From the NCBI RefSeq assembly GCF_022664395.1, contig NZ_JAKRET010000004.1, positions 124,001 through 188,000 on the forward strand: a stretch of 64,000 nucleotides of DNA, in the 5' to 3' direction. Positions 29,215-36,891 of this stretch are shown one piece after another; position 1 is the stretch's first letter; each line of letters begins with the position of its first letter. Under the pieces are notes generated by a model. The model searched no databases. It saw nothing but the letters and a program-made list of their open reading frames with translations, and was not told where the DNA came from. The position numbers and the translations under genes were made by a program. This stretch comes from Sphingomonas lacusdianchii. GTDB taxonomy: Bacteria; Pseudomonadota; Alphaproteobacteria; Sphingomonadales; Sphingomonadaceae.

Positions 29215-30672
29215 GTGAGTGCAACCGACGAAATCGACTTCGACAAGAGACTGGCGGCGTTCGCCTATGATGATCGCAGCTATCGTTCGTTTCCGCGGGT
29301 CAAGCGCGCGATCGAACGCCATGCGCCTGCCGCGCTGACCGCGCTTTACCGGCATATCGCGGCGACGCCGTCGATCAGCGCGATGTTCCAGTCGCAGGCG
29401 CGGATGGACCATGCCCGCGACAAGCAGCTCGACCATTGGCGCAAGCTGTTTTCGGGACCGATCAACCGCGACTATGCCGCTGCCGCATCGAATATCGGGC
29501 AGGTCCATGCCCGCATCGGGCTGGCGCCGACCTGGTATATCAGCGGCTATGCGCGAATGCTCGAGCATGTCCTGCCGCGCCTGGTGCTGGGGCGGATCGG
29601 CTGGCCGTTCGGAGCGCGGGCGCGCGCACGCGCGGCGACCGCGCTAGTCAAGGCGTCGCTGATCGATATGGACATCGCGCTCGCCGCCTATTTCGAGGCC
29701 GAACAGGCCGGGCGGCGCGCCGTCATCGAGCGCTGCGGGGCGGCGTTCGAACGAATGGCGCAGGGCGACCTGACCGTGTCGCTGGAGGGGCTGCCGCGCG
29801 AATATCAGGCGCTGGCCGACAGTTTCGAAGCGATGCGCCGGCAGATGTGCGAGACGCTGGGCATGGTCACCCGATCGGGCGAGCAGATCCGCATCGGATC
29901 GGGCAATATCCGCCATGCATCGGACGACCTGTCGCAGCGCACCGAACAGCAGGCGGCGAGTCTAGAGGAAACGGCGGCGGCGATGGAGCAGATCGTCGGC
30001 ACCGTCCGCCAGACCGCCGAGGGCGCATCGCGTGCCGACCGCATCGTCGGCGAGGCGCGCGGCGAAGCCGAGGAATCGGGCAAGATCGTCCGCCGCGCGG
30101 TCGATGCCATGGGCGGTATCCAGCGGTCGTCCGCCGAAATCAGCGAGATCATCAGCGTTATCGACGGCATTTCGTTCCAGACGAACCTTCTGGCGCTGAA
30201 CGCCGGTGTCGAGGCGGCCCGTGCGGGCGAAGCGGGCAAGGGTTTCGCCGTCGTCGCGTCCGAAGTCCGCGCGCTGGCGCAGCGTTCGGCCGATGCCGCC
30301 AAGGACGTGAAGACGCGCATCCTCGCCTCGTCCGAACAGGTCGAAGTCGGCGTCGAACTGGTCAATGCGACGGGACAGGCGCTGCAACGGATCATCGGCC
30401 GTATCGGCGAGATCAGCGACCTCGTTTCGGGCATCGCGACGTCGGCGGCGCAGCAGTCGACCGGCCTGCAACAGGTCAATACCGCCGTGTCCGAGATGGA
30501 CAATGTCACGCAGCGCAACGCGGCGATGGTCGAGGAAGCCACCGCCGCCGCCCGCGTGCTCGCGCAGGAGGCCGAGGTGTTGGCGACCGAAGTGGCGCGG
30601 TTCAAGCTGTCCGGGGCGGCAGAGAGCGGCAACGAGGTGCATCGGATGCAGCAGCGGCTGGCGGCTGCGTAA
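29215..30672 (+). CDS. Globin-coupled methyl-accepting chemotaxis protein
   Basis: This 485-residue soluble chemoreceptor has an N-terminal protoglobin haem domain (about 10-165) and a C-terminal signalling coil. The proximal haem ligand is His98 in VHARIGLAPTWYISGY, the hallmark of globin-coupled oxygen sensors (HemAT-like). The tip [21 protein letters not shown] is nearly identical to that of the membrane receptor at 23570. No transmembrane helix is seen, so it is cytoplasmic and probably drives aerotaxis. GGGAGG about nine bases before the GTG at 29215 supports that start; the frame upstream adds only nine residues. It lacks a C-terminal CheR tether. Confidence 0.9.
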   Translation: MSATDEIDFDKRLAAFAYDDRSYRSFPRVKRAIERHAPAALTALYRHIAATPSISAMFQSQARMDHARDKQLDHWRKLFSGPINRDYAAAASNIGQVHARIGLAPTWYISGYARMLEHVLPRLVLGRIGWPFGARARARAATALVKASLIDMDIALAAYFEAEQAGRRAVIERCGAAFERMAQGDLTVSLEGLPREYQALADSFEAMRRQMCETLGMVTRSGEQIRIGSGNIRHASDDLSQRTEQQAASLEETAAAMEQIVGTVRQTAEGASRADRIVGEARGEAEESGKIVRRAVDAMGGIQRSSAEISEIISVIDGISFQTNLLALNAGVEAARAGEAGKGFAVVASEVRALAQRSADAAKDVKTRILASSEQVEVGVELVNATGQALQRIIGRIGEISDLVSGIATSAAQQSTGLQQVNTAVSEMDNVTQRNAAMVEEATAAARVLAQEAEVLATEVARFKLSGAAESGNEVHRMQQRLAAA

Positions 30673-30676
30673 AGCC

Positions 30677-30713
30677 GGACCTCCTACTTCCGACCGGTGG
30701 GGGTAGGAGGTCC
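30677..30713 (+). terminator. Hairpin after the globin-coupled receptor
   Basis: GGACCTCCTAC (30677-30687) pairs perfectly with GTAGGAGGTCC (30703-30713) over a 15-base loop, starting five bases after the receptor stop. There is no poly-T tail. It is placed as a terminator between the chemoreceptor and the ATP-grasp operon. Confidence 0.6.
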
Positions 30714-30824
30714 GATGCTGCCTGATACGCGGAGAAACCTCCTCGCATCCGTACCCATTTCCGCAAACCGGTTGCACCTGTGCGGCGCGCGTGCTTGGGA
30801 ATGGTCGGGGTTTTGGGAAGCATT

Positions 30825-33314
30825 ATGGCCAGCCGCGCGATCAACGGACGGTATGATGCTGGCGCGACGGGCGAGCGCTGGCTGACGGAGTATCGGACCC
30901 GCGCGCCGCAGGGCGACGTGCTGTCCGCCGCGACCGATGGCGACCGTTCGGCATGGGAGGTCGCGTTCGAGGAACTGGCCAGCCTGCCCGGCAATACGCT
31001 GGCCGCCGCGCGCGAACGGGCGCAACGCCATGCCGACGATATCGGCACCGCCTATCGCGCGGCGGGCGAGAGCGAGGAACGCCGCTGGCCGCTGTCGCCG
31101 GTCCCGCTGCTGATCGGTGCCGACGAATGGCGCATCATTGCCGACGGGATGGCCGAACGCGCCGACCTGTTCGAGAGCGTGATCGCCGACATCCATGGAG
31201 ACCAGCAACTGGTAGCGGACGGCACGTTGCCGGCGATGATGGTCACCGGATCGCCCTTGTTCCTGCGGCCGATGGTCGGCGTCGTGCCGCCGGGCGGGCA
31301 CCAGTTGCACTTCGTCGCCGCCGACCTGTGTCGCGGTCCGGACGGACGCTGGCGGGTGCTGGCGGACCATGTCCGCGTGCCGGTGGGGGCGGGATATGCG
31401 CTCGAAAACCGGCTGGCGATGGCGCGGACGCTGGGCGGTCTGCCGTCGCGGTTGAATATCGAACGACACGCGCCCTTCTTCGCCGCGATGCGCGCCGGGA
31501 TCGCCGCCGCCTGTCGCCGGGCGGAGCCGCGCATCGGGTTGCTCACATCGGGCAAGCTCAATCCCAGCTATGCCGAACAGGCGCATCTGGCGCGCTATCT
31601 GGGGTTCCTGCTGGTCGAGGGTGCCGATCTGGCGGTGCGCGACGATCACCTTTATGTCCGCACCATCGCCGGGTTGAAGCGGATCGACGCGCTGTGGCGG
31701 CGGATCGACCCGCGGCTGATCGACCCGCTGGCGTTCGATGCCGGTTCGACGATCGGCGTGCCGGGGCTGGTCGACGCGATGGCGGCGGGCAATGTCGTGA
31801 TCGCCAATGCGCCGGGTGTCGGCGTGCTCGAATCGCCGGCCTTTGCCGCGTTCCTGCCGGCGCTGGGGGAACGGTTGCTCGGGCGAGCGCCCGCATTGCC
31901 GTCGATTGCGACATGGTGGTGCGGTCGCGCGGCGGACCGCGAGCATGTGCTGACTTCGCTCGATCAGCTGGTGGTGGGACCGGCCTTTGCCGGCCCGCCG
32001 GTCGCAGGATTGCCGGACGGCGCGGTGCTGGGTGCCGCACTGGACGGCGAGGCACGCGAACGGCTGGCGACGGCGATGGCGCTGCGGCCGCAGGATTATG
32101 TGGGTCAGGAGGTCGCCGAGCTTTCGACCATGCCGACCGCCTGTGGCGAGGGTTTGCAGCCGCGCCCCTTCTCGCTGCGGGTTTTCGCCGCGCGCGGGGC
32201 CGACGGGCGCTGGGTGGTGCTGCCCGGCGGGTTCGTCCGTATCGGCGACCAGCCCGATGCGCGCGCGGCGGTGATGGGCGAGGGGTCGTGGTCGGCCGAC
32301 GTCATCGTCCACGGTCCCGATCCGGTCGCACCGATATCGCTGCTTCAGCCGGCCGACAGCGTCGAACTGCGCCGCAATCCCGGCACGCTGCCCAGCCGCG
32401 TCGCCGACAACATGTTCTGGCTGGGCCGCTATCTGGAACGGGGCGAGGCGCTGCTGGGCGTCATCCGCGTGCTGTTCGGTCATTCGATCTCGGCCGATAC
32501 CGGCGCGGCGCTGGCGCCGGAAACGGTCGAGCGGTTGGTGACGATCATCGCCGATACCGGCGCCGCCGCCCGGCCGCCCAGCCACCGTCGCCGCGACCTG
32601 GTCGATTTCGGGCGGGAGGCGATGGAATCGGTTGAGGGCTGGGGCAGCGTCCGCGCGATCAACCGCATGGCGACGGGTATCGGCGGCGTGTCGCGCGACC
32701 GGCTGTCGGCGGACATGGTGCGGCTGCTCGACGCGCCGCATCCGACCGCAGGCACGTTGCTCGACCGCGCAGGCACGTTGCAGCATCGCTATGCGGCGCT
32801 GGCCGGGCTGTCGGCCGAACATATGGGGCGAACCGATGCGTGGCGCTTCCACGACCTGGGTCGGCGGATCGAACGCGCGATGGCGGCGACGCGGACCTTG
32901 CTGGCGGTCGATCTGCGCCGGGCGAGCGCCGAGGACCTGTCGACGCTGCTCGACCTTGCCGACAGCCAGATCAGCTATCGCCAGCGCTATCTTATCGGGT
33001 TCGCACGGGTGCCGGTGATCGACCTGATCGCGCTCGACCCCGGCAATCCGCGCGGCATCGCATTTCAGGTTGAAACGATCGTCCAGCATCTTTGCAAGCT
33101 TCCGGTGTTGAACGATGCCGGCATAGCCGAACCGCAGCAGCGCATCGCCGCGCGATTGACCGCGGCGGTCGCGATCGGATCGGCCGAACGGCTCGATCGG
33201 GGCTGGCTGCTGGAGATCAACCAGCAGTTGCAGAAACTGTCGGACGCCATCGCCACGCGCTATTTCCTGCAGGGGGCGCAGGCGCTCCGCGAAGCCGGGT
33301 TGACGCTGGCATGA
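30825..33314 (+). CDS. Circularly permuted ATP-grasp (type 2) fused to alpha-E domain protein
   Basis: This 829-residue protein joins two families that are often separate neighbours. Residues 1 to about 480 form a circularly permuted type-2 ATP-grasp, with PVPLLIGADEWRIIADGMAER, GLLTSGKLNPSYAEQAHLAR and GAGYALENRLAM as recognisable blocks. Residues about 490-829 form the all-helical alpha-E domain (PSRVADNMFWLGRYLERGE, then WRFHDLGRRIERAM). ATP-grasp enzymes of this kind are predicted to ligate an amino acid or peptide. The partner downstream is a transglutaminase-like protein, overlapping by ATGA. GGAAG precedes ATG 30825; an in-frame GTG at 30780 and ATG at 30801 are weaker. No substrate has been established for the family. 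Confidence 0.88.
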   Translation: MASRAINGRYDAGATGERWLTEYRTRAPQGDVLSAATDGDRSAWEVAFEELASLPGNTLAAARERAQRHADDIGTAYRAAGESEERRWPLSPVPLLIGADEWRIIADGMAERADLFESVIADIHGDQQLVADGTLPAMMVTGSPLFLRPMVGVVPPGGHQLHFVAADLCRGPDGRWRVLADHVRVPVGAGYALENRLAMARTLGGLPSRLNIERHAPFFAAMRAGIAAACRRAEPRIGLLTSGKLNPSYAEQAHLARYLGFLLVEGADLAVRDDHLYVRTIAGLKRIDALWRRIDPRLIDPLAFDAGSTIGVPGLVDAMAAGNVVIANAPGVGVLESPAFAAFLPALGERLLGRAPALPSIATWWCGRAADREHVLTSLDQLVVGPAFAGPPVAGLPDGAVLGAALDGEARERLATAMALRPQDYVGQEVAELSTMPTACGEGLQPRPFSLRVFAARGADGRWVVLPGGFVRIGDQPDARAAVMGEGSWSADVIVHGPDPVAPISLLQPADSVELRRNPGTLPSRVADNMFWLGRYLERGEALLGVIRVLFGHSISADTGAALAPETVERLVTIIADTGAAARPPSHRRRDLVDFGREAMESVEGWGSVRAINRMATGIGGVSRDRLSADMVRLLDAPHPTAGTLLDRAGTLQHRYAALAGLSAEHMGRTDAWRFHDLGRRIERAMAATRTLLAVDLRRASAEDLSTLLDLADSQISYRQRYLIGFARVPVIDLIALDPGNPRGIAFQVETIVQHLCKLPVLNDAGIAEPQQRIAARLTAAVAIGSAERLDRGWLLEINQQLQKLSDAIATRYFLQGAQALREAGLTLA

Positions 33315-34198
33315 TGCGCTATGCCATCCGCCATATCACCCGCTTCGATTATGCCGAGGCGGCCGGGTTCGCGCGTTGCAACCTGCGTCTGCGGCCGATC
33401 CTGTGGTCGGGACAGGAACTCGAGGATTATGCGCTGCTGGTCGAGCCGGGCGGGTCGACCGCGCCGGCGCGGGCGCAGGCGGGGCTGGCCAATGTAACGC
33501 GACTGGTAGTCGATCGGCCTGAAAAGACGCTGACGATCGAGAGTCGCGCGACCGTGCGGGTCGAGCGTCCGATCCCGTTCCCGTCACCGGGCGATCCGAC
33601 GCTGGGCGACATCCGGGCGATGGTGGCGGCGGTGCAGGATGCCGGGCCGGCCAGCCCGGTCAGCTATCTCTTCCCCTCCGCCCACGTTCCGATCGTACCC
33701 GAAATCGCGGCATGGTGTGCCGAGGACCTGACCGACGATCGCGGCATCCTCGACGCGGCGATCGCGCTGGCCCGGCGGATCCAGCGGGATTTTGCCTTCG
33801 ATCCGACCGCGACTTTGGTCGACACGCCGCCCGCCGAAGCCTTCGCCAAGCGCGGCGGAGTGTGTCAGGATTTCGCGCAGATCATGCTGTCGGGGCTGCG
33901 CGGCGCGGGGCTGCCCGCCGCCTATTGCTCGGGCTATCTGCGCACGCTGCCGCCGCCGGGGCAGGAGCGGCTGGTCGGCGCCGATGCGACGCATGCGTGG
34001 GTGCTGGTCTGGGCCGGTCCCGAGCTGGGATGGGTCGGTGTCGATCCGACCAACGGCATCTGGATGGCGGAGGACCATGTCGTGATGGCGATCGGCCGCG
34101 ACTATGCCGACATCGCACCGATCGACGGCGTGGTGCTGGGGTCGGGGGCGCAGACGATGCATGTGTCGGTCGATGTCGAGCCATTGCCGGTCGATTGA
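33311..34198 (+). CDS. Transglutaminase-like cysteine protease family protein
   Basis: This 295-residue cytoplasmic protein has an N-terminal beta domain (about 1-110, typical of bacterial transglutaminase N-terminal regions) and a papain-like core with a complete triad: Cys185 in GGVCQDFAQ, His228 in DATHAWVLVW and Asp245 in GVDPTNG. It may act as a peptidase or amide-bond transferase. Its ATG overlaps the stop of the ATP-grasp/alpha-E gene (ATGA), so the two are made together. The family is repeatedly coupled to alpha-E and permuted ATP-grasp genes, and is predicted to trim or rearrange the peptide product; this is inference. Confidence 0.9.
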   Translation: MMRYAIRHITRFDYAEAAGFARCNLRLRPILWSGQELEDYALLVEPGGSTAPARAQAGLANVTRLVVDRPEKTLTIESRATVRVERPIPFPSPGDPTLGDIRAMVAAVQDAGPASPVSYLFPSAHVPIVPEIAAWCAEDLTDDRGILDAAIALARRIQRDFAFDPTATLVDTPPAEAFAKRGGVCQDFAQIMLSGLRGAGLPAAYCSGYLRTLPPPGQERLVGADATHAWVLVWAGPELGWVGVDPTNGIWMAEDHVVMAIGRDYADIAPIDGVVLGSGAQTMHVSVDVEPLPVD

Positions 34199-34404
34199 TT
34201 CACGCGAAGGCGCGAAGACGCGAAGAGAAAGCAGAAGGTAGATTTCGCGCAGAGGCGCGGAGGCGCAGAGGGGTTGCGTCTGCCTCAGCCTTCTTCCGCG
34301 ACAGCGGCCTTATCCCACGGCATCCAGGTGCGGATCGTCTGCCGGACGCACGCGGATACCAAGCCGCGCACCCTCTCTGCGCCTTCGCGCCTTCGCGTGA
34401 AATC
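34197..34404. repeat. MITE-like intergenic element with 19-bp terminal inverted repeats
   Basis: The gap after the transglutaminase gene holds a 203-base element (34199-34401). The left end TTCACGCGAAGGCGCGAAG (34199-34217) is the exact reverse complement of the right end CTTCGCGCCTTCGCGTGAA (34383-34401). Inside the arms, cgcagagg-type sequence (34265-34272) is matched by ctctctgcg (34373-34381). It has no open frame and no transposase. Such CGCGAAG-rich blocks look like a non-coding mobile or RNA-structure element common between sphingomonad genes. It separates the peptide-ligase operon from the SOS cassette. Confidence 0.65.
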
Positions 34405-34451
34405 ATTCCAATCCCACTGGATTGACGAATCCGCAACAGACGCGCGATAGA

Positions 34452-34466
34452 GAACAAATCATGAAC
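34452..34466 (+). promoter_or_regulatory. LexA (SOS) box over the imuA start
   Basis: GAAC (34452-34455), seven bases, GAAC (34463-34466) matches the alphaproteobacterial LexA operator GAAC-N7-GAAC exactly. The second half overlaps the imuA ATG (34461), so LexA bound here would block the first transcribed bases. This predicts induction of the imuA-imuB-dnaE2 set by DNA damage. Confidence 0.85.
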
Positions 34467-35240
34467 GAAGAGTCGCCCACCCTGTCCGCGTTGAAGCTGC
34501 GAGTCGCCGCCATGGAGCGGCGCGCGCCGGTGGGCAAGGCGGTTCGCGTCGCGACCGGGCATGGCGACATTGATGCGGCGCTGGCGGGCGGCATTGCGCG
34601 CGGGCGGTTGCACGAGATTTTCGCGCTGGAGGGCGGTGATGCGGGCAGCGCAACCGGCTTTGCCGGCATGCTGTCGATTCGGCTCGGCGGTGGCATCGTT
34701 TGGCTGCGTGAAGAATCGGCGGTGCGCGGTGGCGGGCATCTGCACGCCCCGGGGCTGGTCGAGATCGGCGTCGACCCCGCCCGGCTGTTGCTGGGAGTGC
34801 TGCCCAATGCCCTGTCGGTGCTGCGCGCCGCCGCCGATGTGGTGCGTTGTGCCGGAGTCGGGGTGGCGGTGATCGAACTGCACCGCGATCCCAAAGTGCT
34901 CGACCTGACCGCCAGCCGCCGGCTCGCGCTGGCGGCGGAGGAAAGCGGGGTGGCGGCGTTGTTGCTGCGTATCGCCGCGACGCCGGTGGCGAGCGCCGCC
35001 GATACCCGCTGGGCGGTGCGGTCGTGCGCGTCGCAACCCCTGCCGGCCAATGCGCCGGGCCATCCGACCTTCGACCTGGAATTATTGCGTCAGCGCGGCC
35101 GGGGTGCCGATGGCCGCTGGCAAGTGGAGTGGAACCGTGAGCAAGCCGTCTTCACCAGCCCGACGCCATCTGGCGTTGTGGTGGCCGTTCCTGCCCGCCG
35201 ACCGGCTGCTGCGCCAATCCCCCTGCGCCGTGCCGGATGA
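34461..35240 (+). CDS. imuA: ImuA, SOS mutagenesis accessory protein
   Basis: This 259-residue RecA/SulA-like protein is needed with ImuB and DnaE2 for error-prone lesion bypass. Recognisable pieces are GRLHEIFALEGGDAGSATGFAG, where a RecA-like P-loop would sit but is degenerate, then IVWLREESAVRGGG and VELHRDPKVLDLTASRRLALAAEESGVAA split over about 140-175. The ATG at 34461 lies inside the LexA box; an ATG at 34422 is upstream of it. The 3' end overlaps imuB by 104 bases. The protein is cytoplasmic and is thought to bind ImuB and RecA. Confidence 0.88.
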   Translation: MNEESPTLSALKLRVAAMERRAPVGKAVRVATGHGDIDAALAGGIARGRLHEIFALEGGDAGSATGFAGMLSIRLGGGIVWLREESAVRGGGHLHAPGLVEIGVDPARLLLGVLPNALSVLRAAADVVRCAGVGVAVIELHRDPKVLDLTASRRLALAAEESGVAALLLRIAATPVASAADTRWAVRSCASQPLPANAPGHPTFDLELLRQRGRGADGRWQVEWNREQAVFTSPTPSGVVVAVPARRPAAAPIPLRRAG

Positions 35241-36681
35241 TGCGCCGTTCGTCTGTGTCGAGACGGTGCGGGGCGCGTTGCGCATCGCTTCGGTCGATCC
35301 CCAGGCGCTCGACAAGGGGCTGTCCCCCGGCATGGCGCTGGCCGATGCGCGGGCGCAACTGCCCGAACTGGCGGTGGTCGATGCCGATCCGTTCGCCGAT
35401 CACGGTTGGCTGGAGCGGATTGCCGATGCCTGCGACCGGTTCACGCCGCTGGTAGCGCTGGACGGCGGTGACGGGGTGACGCTCGACATTACCGGCTGCG
35501 CGCACCTGTTCGGCGGCGAAGCGGCGCTGGTCGCCGAGGTCGAGGCGCGTCTCGCCCGGTTTGGGACGTTGCGCCACGCGCTGGCCGATACGCCCGATGC
35601 GGCACAGGCGCTCGCCCGGTTCCAGAGCGCGCCGGCGGCGAGCGAGGCGGCGGCGATCCGGCGGCTGGGGGTGGCGGCGCTGCGGCTCGACGACGAAATT
35701 GCGGTGGCGCTGCGCCGGGCGGGCCTGCGCACCATCGGCGATCTCGCGAGCCGCCCGACCGCGCCGATTGCGGCACGTTTCGGCGAGGAGACGGTAGCGG
35801 CACTCGCCCGGCTGCTGGGCGACGCCGATCAGCGGTTGCGACCGCGCCGCGCGCTGCCGGCACTGTTCTTCGAACGGCGCTTTGCCGAACCGATCGCGCG
35901 CGACGCCGATGTGCTGGCGACGATCGGCGATCTGGCGGCGGAGGCGGAGGCGGAACTGACCGCGCGCGACCGGGGCGGGCGGCGGTTCGCGGTACGGCTG
36001 TACCGGGCGGACGGGGCGCTGCGCGATCTGGCGGTCGAAAGCGGGCTGCCGCTTCGCGATCCGCCATCGATCCTGCGGCTGTTCCGCGAACGGATCGATG
36101 CGCTGGCCGATCCGATCGATCCGGGGTTCGGTTTCGACATGATCCGGATGAGCGTGCCCGCACTCGAACCGCTGGCGCCAACGCAGTTGCAGCTGGAGGG
36201 CGGTGCGGTCAGCGAGGAGGCAATGGCGGCTTTGGTCGACCGGTTGACTACCCGGCTGGGACGTGGGCGCATCGCGCGGGTCGCGCCGGGCGACAGCCAC
36301 CTGCCGGAACAAGGCGTGCTGACCATCGACGCGATCGATGCGCCGGTCCCGACCGGCTGGGACGCGCCCGAGAAGGGTGAACCGCCGCTGCGCCCGATCC
36401 ACCTGTTCGACCCCCCGCAACGGATCGAGGTGATGGCCGAGGTGCCCGACGGCCCGCCGCATCGCTTTCGCTGGCGGCGGGTGCTGCACGACGTGATCCG
36501 CTTCGAGGGGCCGGAACGGATCGCGGCGGAGTGGTGGCGTAGGGGCCAGGCCAAGGTGCGGACGCGCGACTATTACCGGGTCGAGGATGTGCGGGGGCGG
36601 CGCTACTGGATCTTCCGGCATGGACTGTACGATCGCGAGACGCCCGATCCGCTCTGGTATGTGCATGGGGTGTTTGCGTGA
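35137..36681 (+). CDS. imuB: ImuB, inactive Y-family DNA polymerase homologue
   Basis: This 514-residue Y-family homologue acts as an adaptor linking DnaE2 to the beta clamp. The N-terminus HLALWWPFLPADRLLR replaces the catalytic Asp motif of active DinB, as in other ImuB proteins. LDITGCAHLFGGE retains the fold, and HhH-like repeats are present around 180-240. The GTG at 35137 is preceded by GGAG seven bases upstream and overlaps imuA, favouring coupling. The C-terminal tail (RDYYRVEDVRGRRYWIFR) is typical of the family. The clamp-binding motif could not be fixed by eye. Confidence 0.87.
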   Translation: MSKPSSPARRHLALWWPFLPADRLLRQSPCAVPDDAPFVCVETVRGALRIASVDPQALDKGLSPGMALADARAQLPELAVVDADPFADHGWLERIADACDRFTPLVALDGGDGVTLDITGCAHLFGGEAALVAEVEARLARFGTLRHALADTPDAAQALARFQSAPAASEAAAIRRLGVAALRLDDEIAVALRRAGLRTIGDLASRPTAPIAARFGEETVAALARLLGDADQRLRPRRALPALFFERRFAEPIARDADVLATIGDLAAEAEAELTARDRGGRRFAVRLYRADGALRDLAVESGLPLRDPPSILRLFRERIDALADPIDPGFGFDMIRMSVPALEPLAPTQLQLEGGAVSEEAMAALVDRLTTRLGRGRIARVAPGDSHLPEQGVLTIDAIDAPVPTGWDAPEKGEPPLRPIHLFDPPQRIEVMAEVPDGPPHRFRWRRVLHDVIRFEGPERIAAEWWRRGQAKVRTRDYYRVEDVRGRRYWIFRHGLYDRETPDPLWYVHGVFA

Positions 36682-36701
36682 GCGGGTGGTTCTCTGGCCC
36701 C

Positions 36702-36863
36702 CGTCATTCCTGCGGAGGCGGGAATCCATATGCGCTGGCGGCTCGATTCCATTCGCAGCGTCGGCGTGAATGGATTCCCGCCTTCGCGGGAATGACGAAA
36801 AGTGGTGTGGCGATGACGCGGGTTGCGTGCCCCTTCGTCATCCCGGCCTGCGCCGGGATGACG
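36702..36863. repeat. REP-like palindromes between imuB and dnaE2
   Basis: Three related arms of the cgtcatcccgg type occur in a 210-base gap. The block around 36702-36729 (cgtcattcctgcggagg...) is the near-perfect reverse complement of the block around 36768-36795 (ending cgggaatgacg). A separate perfect hairpin is CGTCATCCCGGC, four-base loop, GCCGGGATGACG at about 36836-36863. They interrupt the SOS cassette but probably do not end transcription, as no T-run follows. Confidence 0.65.
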
Positions 36864-36891
36864 GGCGGAGCGGGCGAGGCTCGTCCGTGAG

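Noticed and set aside
34199..34404. CRISPR array or tandem repeat from the repeated cgcgaag units
   Set aside because: The units are not regularly spaced; the block is explained by terminal inverted repeats.
36678..36890. 70-codon frame between imuB and dnaE2
   Set aside because: It is made entirely of REP-like palindromes; the repeated PAFAGMT-type peptide is a product of the repeat.
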